From positions 6,451 to 16,709 of the forward strand of contig CALMOO010000819.1 of the NCBI GenBank assembly GCA_937871705.1: a DNA stretch of 10,259 nt. The letters run 5' to 3'. Positions within the stretch are counted from its first letter, which is position 1. The number at the start of each line of letters is the position of its first letter. This DNA is from an uncultured Hymenobacter sp. (lineage in GTDB: Bacteria; Bacteroidota; Bacteroidia; Cytophagales; Hymenobacteraceae). Below are positions 1 through 6,892 of this stretch, in pieces. The position numbers and the translations under genes are program-made. The notes under the pieces were generated by a model, which saw only the letters and a list, made by a program, of their open reading frames with translations, did not search any database and had not been told where the DNA came from.

Positions 1-3000
1 ATGGTCAAATCAGCCGTGAAGGCTTGCTTCTTGGTGCCCAGGTTGCGCGCCACGGCTTCGCCGTTTAGCACGCCGCCGAGCGTCGAGTCGCCTTGCCCGA
101 TGGCTTTACCAACCACTTGCAGGTTGAACTGCTCGAAGCGCACGGCCAGCGGCGAGGTGTTCACGGCCGGATTCTGGCTCTGCACCACCAGCGCCGAACT
201 GCCGTTGCTGAGTCGCAGCGCATTGGCCACAATGGTGCCATCGGCATTGTAGCGCACGTAGTTGCCAGTGCCGGCCGTCCAGGTGTCATAGTTGAGTATC
301 TGCTCATTGGCGGCCACAAATTGGTAGGCATTGCCCCGGCCCTGGCTCAGCACTTGCAGCGCGCCAGCCAAGGCCAGCCGCTCCTTGTTAGTCGAATCGC
401 CCAGAATGGCGGCCCGCATGTTAACCTTGTTATCCGCGATATTGCCCACGATGCTAGGCCGGCGCAGCTTGATAGAAGTGTCCTGCGCTGCCTGGGCCAG
501 CCGCACGGCGTAGTCCAGCTTGCGCGGGTCGGAGTTCACATCGAGCCGCAGCGAGTCGATGCGGTAATTCTGGTAGCGTATTAGCGGGATGCTGGTTTGG
601 GCCGTGAGGCGAGCAGCCGCGCGGCTGTAGTCGCCAGCCAACGTGAAGGGCGAGAGGCGCCGCAGCCCCGGCACCAGCCGCCGCAGCAGCCGGGTATTTT
701 TCACGCGCAGCGAGTACGTAAACTGCTGGTTGCCGCTGGCATTGGTAAACGGCTTAACGCCCGCCAGGTGAAAATAGCGGTCGATATGCCGCTGCAGCTC
801 GGTGGCAATGTCACCCAGGTGCACGTTGCCGTCCAGCCGGACATCCGCGATGTTAGAGTTGAAATTGAGCGCCGTGCGGCCCGCCGTCTGCACAATGTTG
901 CCGCTCAGCGAATCAATGGGAAACGGTTGATTGTTGTTCACAATCACGATATTATTGCCGCTAAACGTGCCGTTGAGCGAGTTGGCATCGGCCCCGCGCA
1001 GGTTGGCCACCAGGTTGCCCTGCACCCGCAGGTCGCCACCAGAATAGAAGCCCAGCTTCGTAAGGTCGGCGCCGCGCACGTTTAGCGAAGCTACCTCGTA
1101 GCTCGGGTTGCGGGCGTCGCGCAGGTTCACCACTGCCTTGGCATCGAAGTCGAGGTTAGGGTCAGTCTTACTGCTGGCCGCTATGGTGTACTTGTTGCGG
1201 TCGAGGTCTACGGCCGCCGCCACGCCGCGGTAAGTGTAGCCGTTGTAGGTGGCGTGCTGCACATTGGCCGTCACGCGACCAATCAAGGTGCTGGGGTCTT
1301 GTAGGTTACCCGTCGCGTTAATGCGTCCCGAACCTGTGATAGTACCTATCGATGGGTTTTTCAGCAGCTTGCCCGCATTAAGGTTCTGTACCGCAAACGT
1401 GCCCACCAGCGGCTGCCGACCCGCCGCCTGCGCCGCCCCCAGGTTGCCCGAAAACGCCACATCGCCATACGTCGAGCGTAGCTTCAAATTAGTGTCAAAC
1501 TGCAACGTCGTGGGCCGCCCCCGGAAGGTGCCGCTCAAGGCCAGCGAGGGGGGTAGGGAAATGTTAGCGGGCAGCGTGCCTTTGGGCAGCACGCTCAGCA
1601 AGTCGGCCTGCGTGGTGCTGAAGCGCTGAATATCAAGGTCGGTATACAAGCGCTGGTCCACGTTGGGCAGGCCCACAATGTGCGCCCGCCGGGCCTGCAC
1701 CACCGTGTTGCGCAAGCCCACCGCGTCAAGATTACGCACGGTCAGGTCGCCCAGCCGGCCGCTCACCAGCCCACTCACCAGCACCGATTGGTTGGGCCCG
1801 CTCGTGAAAGGGGGGGTAGTGGCCAAACTTGGCACTAGGTACAGAATATCGCGGAAGCCCAGCCGAGTCTCGCGCAAGTCGCCGCTCAAGCCCAGGTTGG
1901 GCAGGTCGTCGGCAATGGCGCCCAGGCTTTTAAAACGCATTCCCAGGCTGCGCCGAATGTGCGAGTGCGGCGTCACAAGGTCCAAGCTATCCAGCCCAAT
2001 CTGCACCGAGTCGTACTCCACCCTAGCCCGCGCCGAGTTTATTTCAAAGCCGCTTTGGTCCTTGCCGGCCAAGTCATCGAGTTGCACCGTGGTGCGATTT
2101 TCCGTAAACGTCAGGTCGCGCGTATTCAGCACCAAGTCCGTAAAGTGCAAGTGGCTGTAGTCCAGCGCTGAGTAGCGGGTTTTTAGCTTAGGGTCATTAA
2201 AGTTATCAAAGTTCACCGCCACCTGGCTGATGTCAGATTGCGCCAGCGTCACGCGCCACTTCAGCGGCGCGGCGCTGGCTTTGTCGGCAGCTTCGTCTAC
2301 TTTTCGCACGGCCTCAGCCGGGTTTATTACGCGCTGTGCCACCGGCACGTTCTGGTTTTGGGCGTAAGCAAAGGTGGTGTTTTTCAGCGTTAGCTTATTC
2401 AGGTCAATGCGCTCACGGGCCAGGTCGATGTTCTTGGCCGTGACGTCAGCCAGCCCAATCTGGGTGTTGATGTACTGCGCCGCCGGGTCGTTCTTATAAG
2501 TAAAGCCCACGTCTTCCAGCGTCGCCTTGTTCAGGCCAAACGTCAAGCTCAGAGGCTTCGTAGGCTCGGTACTAGCTACCTCGGGCGCAGTTTTGGATTG
2601 CGCCATCTTAATGGCTGCATGGCGCAGGCTGGCGTTATCCACCTTATAGATAGAGTTATCCACATCTACCTCGTCCATCGTCACCAGCAGCTCGCCCAGC
2701 TTGGCGCGCAGGTCGGAGCCCGCCACCTGGTCATTCTGCGTAAAAAGAATATTGGTCAAGTGCACTCGCCCAATGTCGTATTTCAGCCCCGAGCTGGTTG
2801 TGTCGACCGGCGCCGTGGGGTCGGAAAAGGCTTTGACAATAAAATCGTAGTTATTAACGCTGTCGGGCTCAGTGCGAGTCAGGCGCACGCGGCCATTATT
2901 CAGCTCTACGTCCTTCACGTTCACCTGCTTGTGCAGCAGCGCGAAAATATCGAGGCTCACGCCCAAGTGCCCCACCGAAAGCAGCGTGTCGCGCTGCTGG

Positions 3001-3230
3001 TCGGCCAAGTACACGTCGTCGAAGTTGATGGCGTGCCGAAAATCGGTGCGAAACTTGCCGATTCGCACCTCCGTGCCCAGCTTACCGCGCAGGTAGCTCT
3101 CGGCTCGGTGCGCCACAAAGTCTTGGGTACCATCAAATTGCAAGGCTACGACTACGCCCAGCACTAGCAGTAGCACCAGGGCAATCAGCCCGAATACGAC
3201 ATATAAAAAGCGGCGTAAGTAGAGAGACAC
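1..3230 (-). CDS. tamB: TamB/DUF490-family translocation and assembly module protein, N-terminal part (C-terminus outside window)
   Basis: The minus-strand frame is open from 3230 to the left edge, giving 1076 codons plus two bases. I take the GTG at 3230-3228 as the start: an in-frame TAG lies about 25 bases upstream, no in-frame ATG is near, and the ATG at 3202 is out of frame. The product begins with a short basic stretch (SLYLRRF) and one hydrophobic helix at about residues 8-29, then a long region rich in beta-strand-like, Asn/Asp-rich segments. Early segments (LSVGHLGVSLDIFALL, then an NNYDFIVKAF stretch) resemble Bacteroidota TamB proteins, which are usually about 1500 residues or more. 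Known family role: an inner-membrane-anchored, periplasm-spanning AsmA-like protein that works with an Omp85 partner in outer-membrane protein assembly and/or phospholipid transport. The conserved C-terminal DUF490 domain would lie beyond position 1, so the name rests on the N-terminal architecture. It is divergent from moxR. Confidence 0.82.
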   Translation of the reverse strand, partial: MSLYLRRFLYVVFGLIALVLLLVLGVVVALQFDGTQDFVAHRAESYLRGKLGTEVRIGKFRTDFRHAINFDDVYLADQQRDTLLSVGHLGVSLDIFALLHKQVNVKDVELNNGRVRLTRTEPDSVNNYDFIVKAFSDPTAPVDTTSSGLKYDIGRVHLTNILFTQNDQVAGSDLRAKLGELLVTMDEVDVDNSIYKVDNASLRHAAIKMAQSKTAPEVASTEPTKPLSLTFGLNKATLEDVGFTYKNDPAAQYINTQIGLADVTAKNIDLARERIDLNKLTLKNTTFAYAQNQNVPVAQRVINPAEAVRKVDEAADKASAAPLKWRVTLAQSDISQVAVNFDNFNDPKLKTRYSALDYSHLHFTDLVLNTRDLTFTENRTTVQLDDLAGKDQSGFEINSARARVEYDSVQIGLDSLDLVTPHSHIRRSLGMRFKSLGAIADDLPNLGLSGDLRETRLGFRDILYLVPSLATTPPFTSGPNQSVLVSGLVSGRLGDLTVRNLDAVGLRNTVVQARRAHIVGLPNVDQRLYTDLDIQRFSTTQADLLSVLPKGTLPANISLPPSLALSGTFRGRPTTLQFDTNLKLRSTYGDVAFSGNLGAAQAAGRQPLVGTFAVQNLNAGKLLKNPSIGTITGSGRINATGNLQDPSTLIGRVTANVQHATYNGYTYRGVAAAVDLDRNKYTIAASSKTDPNLDFDAKAVVNLRDARNPSYEVASLNVRGADLTKLGFYSGGDLRVQGNLVANLRGADANSLNGTFSGNNIVIVNNNQPFPIDSLSGNIVQTAGRTALNFNSNIADVRLDGNVHLGDIATELQRHIDRYFHLAGVKPFTNASGNQQFTYSLRVKNTRLLRRLVPGLRRLSPFTLAGDYSRAAARLTAQTSIPLIRYQNYRIDSLRLDVNSDPRKLDYAVRLAQAAQDTSIKLRRPSIVGNIADNKVNMRAAILGDSTNKERLALAGALQVLSQGRGNAYQFVAANEQILNYDTWTAGTGNYVRYNADGTIVANALRLSNGSSALVVQSQNPAVNTSPLAVRFEQFNLQVVGKAIGQGDSTLGGVLNGEAVARNLGTKKQAFTADLT

Positions 3231-3292
3231 GGGCAGAAAAAAGGCTAGGCGCTGCTAGGCAAACGCAGGTTTGAACAGAATTATGTTCTTCG

Positions 3293-3325
3293 CAAACGAA
3301 ATAAGTAGGATTGGGGTTGGGCAAG
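3293..3325 (-). promoter_or_regulatory. Candidate Bacteroidota-type promoter for tamB
   Basis: On the minus strand, TTG (3324-3322) is followed after 21 bases by TTCGTTTG (3300-3293), one mismatch from the Bacteroidota -7 consensus TAnnTTTG. The spacing fits the usual -33/-7 arrangement, and the box lies about 60 bases upstream of the GTG start at 3230. It sits in the 221-bp divergent spacer (3231-3451), where I see no gene. The call is by motif only. Confidence 0.35.
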
Positions 3326-3438
3326 TTTTTGGCGAACGTGCCTCACCAAGTATCCTGCTAACTTGTTAAGCGGCGCCTACTTTCTCCGATTTCGGCTAGT
3401 GAGGCCTATTTCACGGCTCGGAAGCCAATTGCTCACCG

Positions 3439-3446
3439 TTACTTTG
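3439..3446 (+). promoter_or_regulatory. Candidate -7 promoter box directly upstream of moxR
   Basis: TTACTTTG differs by one base from TAnnTTTG and ends five bases before the ATG at 3452. If used, transcription would start at or almost at the ATG, giving a leaderless or very short-leader mRNA. No clear -33 TTG is seen at the right distance. The same ACTTT core occurs at identical spacing before two other genes here, which raises my confidence a little. Confidence 0.35.
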
Positions 3447-3451
3447 CCCTT

Positions 3452-4426
3452 ATGCAGCCTACTTCCGTTCCCAACTATCGCCCCCTCATTCGCCAGGCTT
3501 TCGCCGAAATGGAAAAAGTAGTGGTGGGCCAGCGCACCTTGGTCGGGCGCCTGCTCATTGGCGTTTTCACGGGCGGGCATATCTTACTGGAAGGGGTGCC
3601 CGGCTTGGCCAAAACTCTCACGGTTTCGACCCTGGCGCAGGTGCTGCACCTGCACTTTCAGCGCGTGCAGTTTACCCCCGACCTACTCCCCTCCGACCTG
3701 GTAGGAACCATGATTTACAACCAAAATCAATCGGTTTTTGAAGTAAAAAAGGGGCCTATCTTCGCCAACCTCGTGCTGGCCGACGAAATCAATCGCTCGC
3801 CGGCCAAAGTGCAGAGTGCCTTGCTCGAAGCCATGCAGGAAGGCCAAGTTACTATCGGCGAAACCACCTACATCCTCGACCGCCCTTTTCTAGTCCTGGC
3901 CACTCAAAACCCTGTTGAGCAAGAGGGTACCTACCCCCTCCCCGAGGCGCAGGTCGACCGCTTCATGCTGAAAGTGCACGTCGACTACCTCAAAAAAGCC
4001 GACGAGCTGGAAGTGATGCGCCGCATGGCTAACCTGGGGTTTCAAAGCGACGTGCAGCCCGTGCTCACCAAAGCAGACATTTTCGGCATTCGCGACCAAA
4101 TAAACCAGGTCACGATTTCCGACACGCTCGAAAAGTACCTGATTGAGCTGGTATTTGCGACTCGCCGCCCGGCCGATTACGACCTGCCCGAGTTTGCGCA
4201 GGCCGTGCAGTTTGGTGCCAGCCCGCGGGCCAGTATCGCGCTGCATCGCGCCGCTCGCGCAGTGGCCTACCTCGACGACCGTGACTACGTGCTACCCGAA
4301 GACATCAAGGACGTGGCCCAGGACGTGCTAAACCACCGCATCCTGATGACTTACGAGGCCGAAGCTGATGGCATTCGCACCCACGACCTGATTGAGAGTA
4401 TTCTGCGAAAAGTGCCGATTTCGTAG
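3452..4426 (+). CDS. MoxR-family AAA+ ATPase
   Basis: A 324-residue cytoplasmic AAA+ ATPase of the MoxR/RavA group, close to the usual family length (about 310-340). Visible motifs: Walker A GVPGLAKT (48-55), Walker B LVLADE (107-112) followed by INRSP, sensor 1 ATQNP (150-154), the VDRF segment (168-171) with a candidate arginine finger, and a sensor-2-like FGASPRAS segment in the C-terminal lid. All key ATPase residues are present, so the protein should be active. Family members use ATP hydrolysis to remodel or insert cofactors into partner proteins, usually ones with a von Willebrand A domain. In many Bacteroidota moxR is followed by DUF58 and VWA (Bat) genes, but here the next gene is an unrelated exported-protein relic, so partners must be encoded elsewhere. 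The ATG is supported by a box five bases upstream. The specific substrate cannot be inferred. Confidence 0.93.
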   Translation: MQPTSVPNYRPLIRQAFAEMEKVVVGQRTLVGRLLIGVFTGGHILLEGVPGLAKTLTVSTLAQVLHLHFQRVQFTPDLLPSDLVGTMIYNQNQSVFEVKKGPIFANLVLADEINRSPAKVQSALLEAMQEGQVTIGETTYILDRPFLVLATQNPVEQEGTYPLPEAQVDRFMLKVHVDYLKKADELEVMRRMANLGFQSDVQPVLTKADIFGIRDQINQVTISDTLEKYLIELVFATRRPADYDLPEFAQAVQFGASPRASIALHRAARAVAYLDDRDYVLPEDIKDVAQDVLNHRILMTYEAEADGIRTHDLIESILRKVPIS

Positions 4427-4431
4427 GCTTA

Positions 4432-4462
4432 TTGGGCTACTGTGGCGCTTGCGCTTACTTTA
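4432..4462 (+). promoter_or_regulatory. Candidate promoter for the DUF4468-like gene
   Basis: TTG (4432-4434), exactly 20 bases, then TTACTTTA (4455-4462) fits the Bacteroidota -33/-7 layout with two mismatches in the -7 box. The box ends five bases before the ATG at 4468. It suggests independent transcription rather than read-through from moxR, whose stop is at 4424-4426. Confidence 0.4.
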
Positions 4463-4467
4463 GCCCG

Positions 4468-5073
4468 ATGAAATGCCTTGTATTTTTGGGAATACTATGG
4501 CTAGGCCTGATGCCGGTGGCCCACGCGCAAACTACCCATCCCGATAGCCTGGCACACGCTGCTGCCTACCAGCAGGTGGTGCCCGTGCCCGGTGCTTCGG
4601 CCGACGACTTGTATGCCCGCGTGCGCGAGTGGGTGGCGCTGACGTTTGATGATGTTCACCAGGTAGTACAATTCGACGCCCCGGCCCGCCACTTGCTGAT
4701 AGGGAGCGGCTTTACTCGTGGCACAGTGCGCCGAGCTAATGGCAAAGTAGCTAAGACGATGTTGTTCTGATTTCGCTTTCGGGTGGAAGCGCGCCCGGGC
4801 CGCTATCGTATAGAATTTTCCGACTTCGGCACGGTGCAAGAGTTCCACGGGGGCCAGTATGCAGGCCAGGACATTGCCTTTTGGCTGGCAGCAAGCCACG
4901 CAACCCGAGCAGCAAGCAGTCGCCACAGTGCCCCAGGTGGAAGTTTGGCCGAAATACAGTCTACTATGGACCCCGAAACGGCAACTCGGCTCAAAACAAT
5001 GTTGGACGAATCATTGGGCGAACTCATGAAAACGTTAAAGCAAACTGTAACTACCCCCGCCGCGACGTGGTAG
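4468..5073 (+). pseudogene. DUF4468-like exported protein interrupted by an in-frame TGA
   Basis: The reading frame from ATG 4468 runs 100 codons to TGA at 4768-4770, then continues in the same frame to TAG at 5071-5073. Ignoring the TGA gives about 200 residues, near the usual size of DUF4468 proteins. The first part has a signal peptide (MKCLVFLGILWLGL, likely cut after AHA at residue 20), then a family-like segment VVPVPGASADDLYARVREW and TFDDVHQVVQFD. Just past the stop comes FRFRVEARPGRYRIEFSDF, which matches the family's K/R-x-GRYRY-x-DF region, and the end (LDESLGELMKTLKQTV) resembles the family's C-terminal helix. So a nonsense mutation in one gene is the best reading. Function of the family is unknown; it is exported to the periplasm or cell surface. 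Alternatives: a short 100-residue functional protein, or a base-call error. A better-looking linker (ATQPEQQAVATVPQVE) lies in another frame at about 4895-4942, so additional indels are possible. Confidence 0.65.
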
Positions 5074-5279
5074 GGGTAGGCGACAAGGATGATGTTTCTA
5101 ACTCAAAGCGCATACCCGTTTGCTGCTTCCAAACCTTATGAGTTTGAGCATCACCTTCTTCCCAGACCTGATTTTCCAAACGTAACCTTGTGTGAAGCAT
5201 CGCGTTGAAGGACAAGCGGATTCCCGCTAAAGTCAGTTTATTACTGGCTTATAACTTATTCACCGAAAATCATATTCCG
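5074..5279. other. Intergenic spacer without a recognised gene
   Basis: The 206 bases between the DUF4468-like relic and the Thr-rich protein gene hold no convincing gene. The frame can be extended upstream to about 5205, but that extension puts a non-signal-like stretch before an excellent signal peptide, so I start the next gene at 5280. AT-rich sequence at 5237-5260 (TTTATTAC, TATAACTTATT) may contain a promoter, but neither box is close enough to consensus to call. Confidence 0.4.
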
Positions 5280-5528
5280 ATGAAAAAGCTGCTCGTTCTC
5301 ACCGTCTTACTTGCAACAAGTGCCTATTCGGCCAGCGCCCAAACCGGCACTAGCACCACCACGACTAAGCAAACTACTACCACGCCGGCTACCACAACCG
5401 ACGCGACCGCTCCAGCCTCGACCACAATAGAGTCAACAACTACCACTGCTACGCCTACTACCGTAGTGCCCGCCGGAGCAAAAGTGAAAAGCAACGCTAA
5501 GAAGACCAAAATCAAGCCTAAATCCTAG
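5280..5528 (+). CDS. Small secreted threonine-rich protein with a basic tail
   Basis: An 82-residue protein that I cannot assign to a named family. Residues 1-21 form a clear signal peptide (MKKLLVLTVLLATS, cut near SASAQ), which decides the start at 5280 over in-frame upstream codons. The mature part has about 23 Thr in the 40 residues from 22 to 61, in runs of three or four separated by Ala, Pro and Ser. It ends in a lysine-rich tail (KVKSNAKKTKIKPKS) with no aromatic or Cys residues. Such composition predicts a disordered, exported polypeptide. Dense Thr could be O-glycosylated, but the D-S/T-hydrophobic O-glycosylation motif known from Bacteroidota is absent. The gene is followed by a strong palindromic terminator. 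The antisense strand is also open (a Val-rich shadow), which is a by-product of the ACN threonine codons. Real expression is likely given the signal peptide plus terminator, but the function is unknown. Confidence 0.7.
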   Translation: MKKLLVLTVLLATSAYSASAQTGTSTTTTKQTTTTPATTTDATAPASTTIESTTTTATPTTVVPAGAKVKSNAKKTKIKPKS

Positions 5529-5558
5529 TATTTAGCGTCCAGCTATAAGGTTTCCATT

Positions 5559-5602
5559 ATATAAAAGCCTGGCTACAAGTACTTGTAGCCAGGCTTTTAT
5601 AT
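5559..5602. terminator. Perfect 44-bp palindrome, bidirectional terminator
   Basis: ATATAAAAGCCTGGCTACAAGT (5559-5580, 22 bases) is followed immediately by its exact reverse complement (5581-5602). As RNA it folds into a long stem with a tiny AGUACU-type loop. The TTTTATAT on one side and AAAA on the other allow U-rich 3' ends in both directions. It lies between convergent genes, 30 bases after the Thr-rich gene, and contains the TAA stop (5599-5597) of the glycosyltransferase in its right arm. Confidence 0.85.
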
Positions 5603-6823
5603 GACTGAGCTATAAAACAATTTTTTTGCCGTTTGCTCCAATATCTCTTGCATTTGCCTGGCTATTGCTAGCCGGTTAAACTCGGCTTGTGCCAGGGCTT
5701 GGCCACGCCGCCCGGCAGCGGCCCGGCCTGCTGGGTCGGCCAGCACTACCCGCAGCTGGGCGGCCAGCGCTTCAGCTTGGCCTGCCGGAGCATACCAGCC
5801 ACAGCCGTGCTGCTCGACCAGCGCCTTTGTCCAGCCTTGGTTGGTAACGATTACTGGTGTGCCCACCGCCAGGGCGTCGTAGAGCTTAGCCGGCGAGTTG
5901 GTGTCCAGCACCGGCAGGTTTAGAAACGACACCAAGGCTATCTCAGCCAGCGCAAACCAGCTGAATACCGCGTGGCGTGGCTGCCCACCCACCAGCCTGA
6001 TGCGCCCCGGCCACCGCGCCGCTGCTGCCTCCACCAACGGCGCGTAGTAGCCATGCCCCAGAAATAAGAACGTCACCGCCGGCTCGGCTGCTACCAGCGC
6101 CTCAGCAGCGGCTACCACAGTCGGCATGTCATTGGCCCGGCCGAAGGTGCCAGCGTACAGCACCACCTGCTGGCCTTCCAGGCCGTGCGCTCGGCGCAGT
6201 TCGGCCACGGCGGCAGGGGTAGCACGGGCAGCCAGGTCGAGGTCAGTACCGTTGAGGAGGGTAGTGATTTTACTGGCCGAAATGCCAAGCCCCGCTATGT
6301 AACGGCTCATATCGGGCGAGAGCGGCACGATGTGAGCGGCACTCTCGTATAAGCGCTTTTCCAACCTAAAGAGTTGCTGTTGAAGCAGCTTGCCGGGTAC
6401 TACTCCCATCGCCACCGGAAACGACGGCCACAAGTCCTGCACTTCAAACACCCACGGCACGCGCCAGCCGCGCGCCACCCGCGCTGCTGCCCAGGCCGCC
6501 GTTAGCGGCGTGCTAATGCCCCATATCACATCGGGCCGCGCTATGTGGCGCCCAGCCCGCATAGCCCACGCTGCATACTGGGCAAAAGCCAAAGCCCGCC
6601 GCGCCGGCCCCATTTTGTTCTCATACGGGATAGCTGCTTCGCACAACTCCACACCTGGTGGCACCCACGGAAACTCGTGCGTGAGCTGCTGGGTGCGCCA
6701 AGCGGGGGTAGTCAGCAGCGTCACGCGGTGGTGCTTTGCCAGCTCAGCCAGGAGCGTGTAGTGCCGGCTGGTAGCCGGGCAGTCGGGGCTGGTATGGTAC
6801 TGGCTGAAAACCGCGATGTGCAA
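5597..6823 (-). CDS. Glycosyltransferase family 4, WbuB/WcaI-like
   Basis: A 408-residue GT-B fold glycosyltransferase. The start is TTG at 6823-6821 giving MHIAVFSQYHTSPDCPATSR, a typical GT4 N-terminus; an in-frame TAA lies just upstream, so no longer form exists. Domain order: N-terminal acceptor domain with FEVQDLWPSFP (126-136), a WbuB-like signature; then the donor-binding domain with VLYAGTFGRANDM (221-233), FLFLGHG (252-258) and NSPAKLYDALAVGTPVIV (309-326). The last segment is the sugar-nucleotide loop; Asp316 replaces the usual second Glu of the EX7E motif. There is no membrane span, so it probably acts at the cytoplasmic face of the inner membrane. Family members transfer a sugar from a nucleotide donor during O-antigen, capsule or exopolysaccharide synthesis; donor and acceptor cannot be told here. 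No other polysaccharide genes are adjacent. It lies 69 bases downstream of gldB on the same strand and may be co-transcribed. Confidence 0.9.
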   Translation of the reverse strand: MHIAVFSQYHTSPDCPATSRHYTLLAELAKHHRVTLLTTPAWRTQQLTHEFPWVPPGVELCEAAIPYENKMGPARRALAFAQYAAWAMRAGRHIARPDVIWGISTPLTAAWAAARVARGWRVPWVFEVQDLWPSFPVAMGVVPGKLLQQQLFRLEKRLYESAAHIVPLSPDMSRYIAGLGISASKITTLLNGTDLDLAARATPAAVAELRRAHGLEGQQVVLYAGTFGRANDMPTVVAAAEALVAAEPAVTFLFLGHGYYAPLVEAAAARWPGRIRLVGGQPRHAVFSWFALAEIALVSFLNLPVLDTNSPAKLYDALAVGTPVIVTNQGWTKALVEQHGCGWYAPAGQAEALAAQLRVVLADPAGRAAAGRRGQALAQAEFNRLAIARQMQEILEQTAKKLFYSSVI

Positions 6824-6854
6824 ATGAGGGAAGACTTAAGAGTGGAGAGTTGTT

Positions 6855-6884
6855 TGTCATGGCTTAGCGCTGCTTGCCATGACA
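6855..6884. repeat. Inverted repeat between gldB and the glycosyltransferase gene
   Basis: TGTCATGGC (6855-6863) and GCCATGACA (6876-6884) are perfect 9-base arms around a 12-base centre (TTAGCGCTGCTT). It occupies the 69-base gap after the gldB stop and 32 bases before the TTG of the glycosyltransferase. No U-tract follows on the minus strand, so it is not a standard intrinsic terminator. It could be an operator, an mRNA-stabilising hairpin, or a processing site. Confidence 0.5.
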
Positions 6885-6892
6885 GCTGCTAA

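Noticed and set aside
2598..3167. 189-codon plus-strand open frame opposite tamB
   Set aside because: It is antisense to a long, family-like minus-strand gene, has no signal or domain resemblance, and is rich in His, Gln, Val and Arg as expected for a shadow of GC-rich coding DNA.
3200..3202. ATG on the minus strand as tamB start
   Set aside because: It is out of frame with the TamB translation, which continues upstream through basic residues to the GTG at 3230.
3244..3260. Direct repeat GCTAGGC twice, ten bases apart, upstream of tamB
   Set aside because: Only seven bases and two copies; it is also too close to the start codon to stand out from chance.
4768..4770. TGA read as selenocysteine or a reassigned Trp codon
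   Set aside because: No selenocysteine context or hairpin is evident, and reassignment of TGA is not expected in Bacteroidota; a nonsense mutation is simpler.
5205..5279. Upstream extension of the Thr-rich protein to 5205
   Set aside because: It would bury a clean signal peptide behind 25 residues of unrelated sequence; the ATG at 5280 is much better.
5324..5515. Val-rich minus-strand open frame that looks like a membrane protein
   Set aside because: Its Val runs (GTN) are just the reverse complement of the ACN threonine codons of the plus-strand gene.
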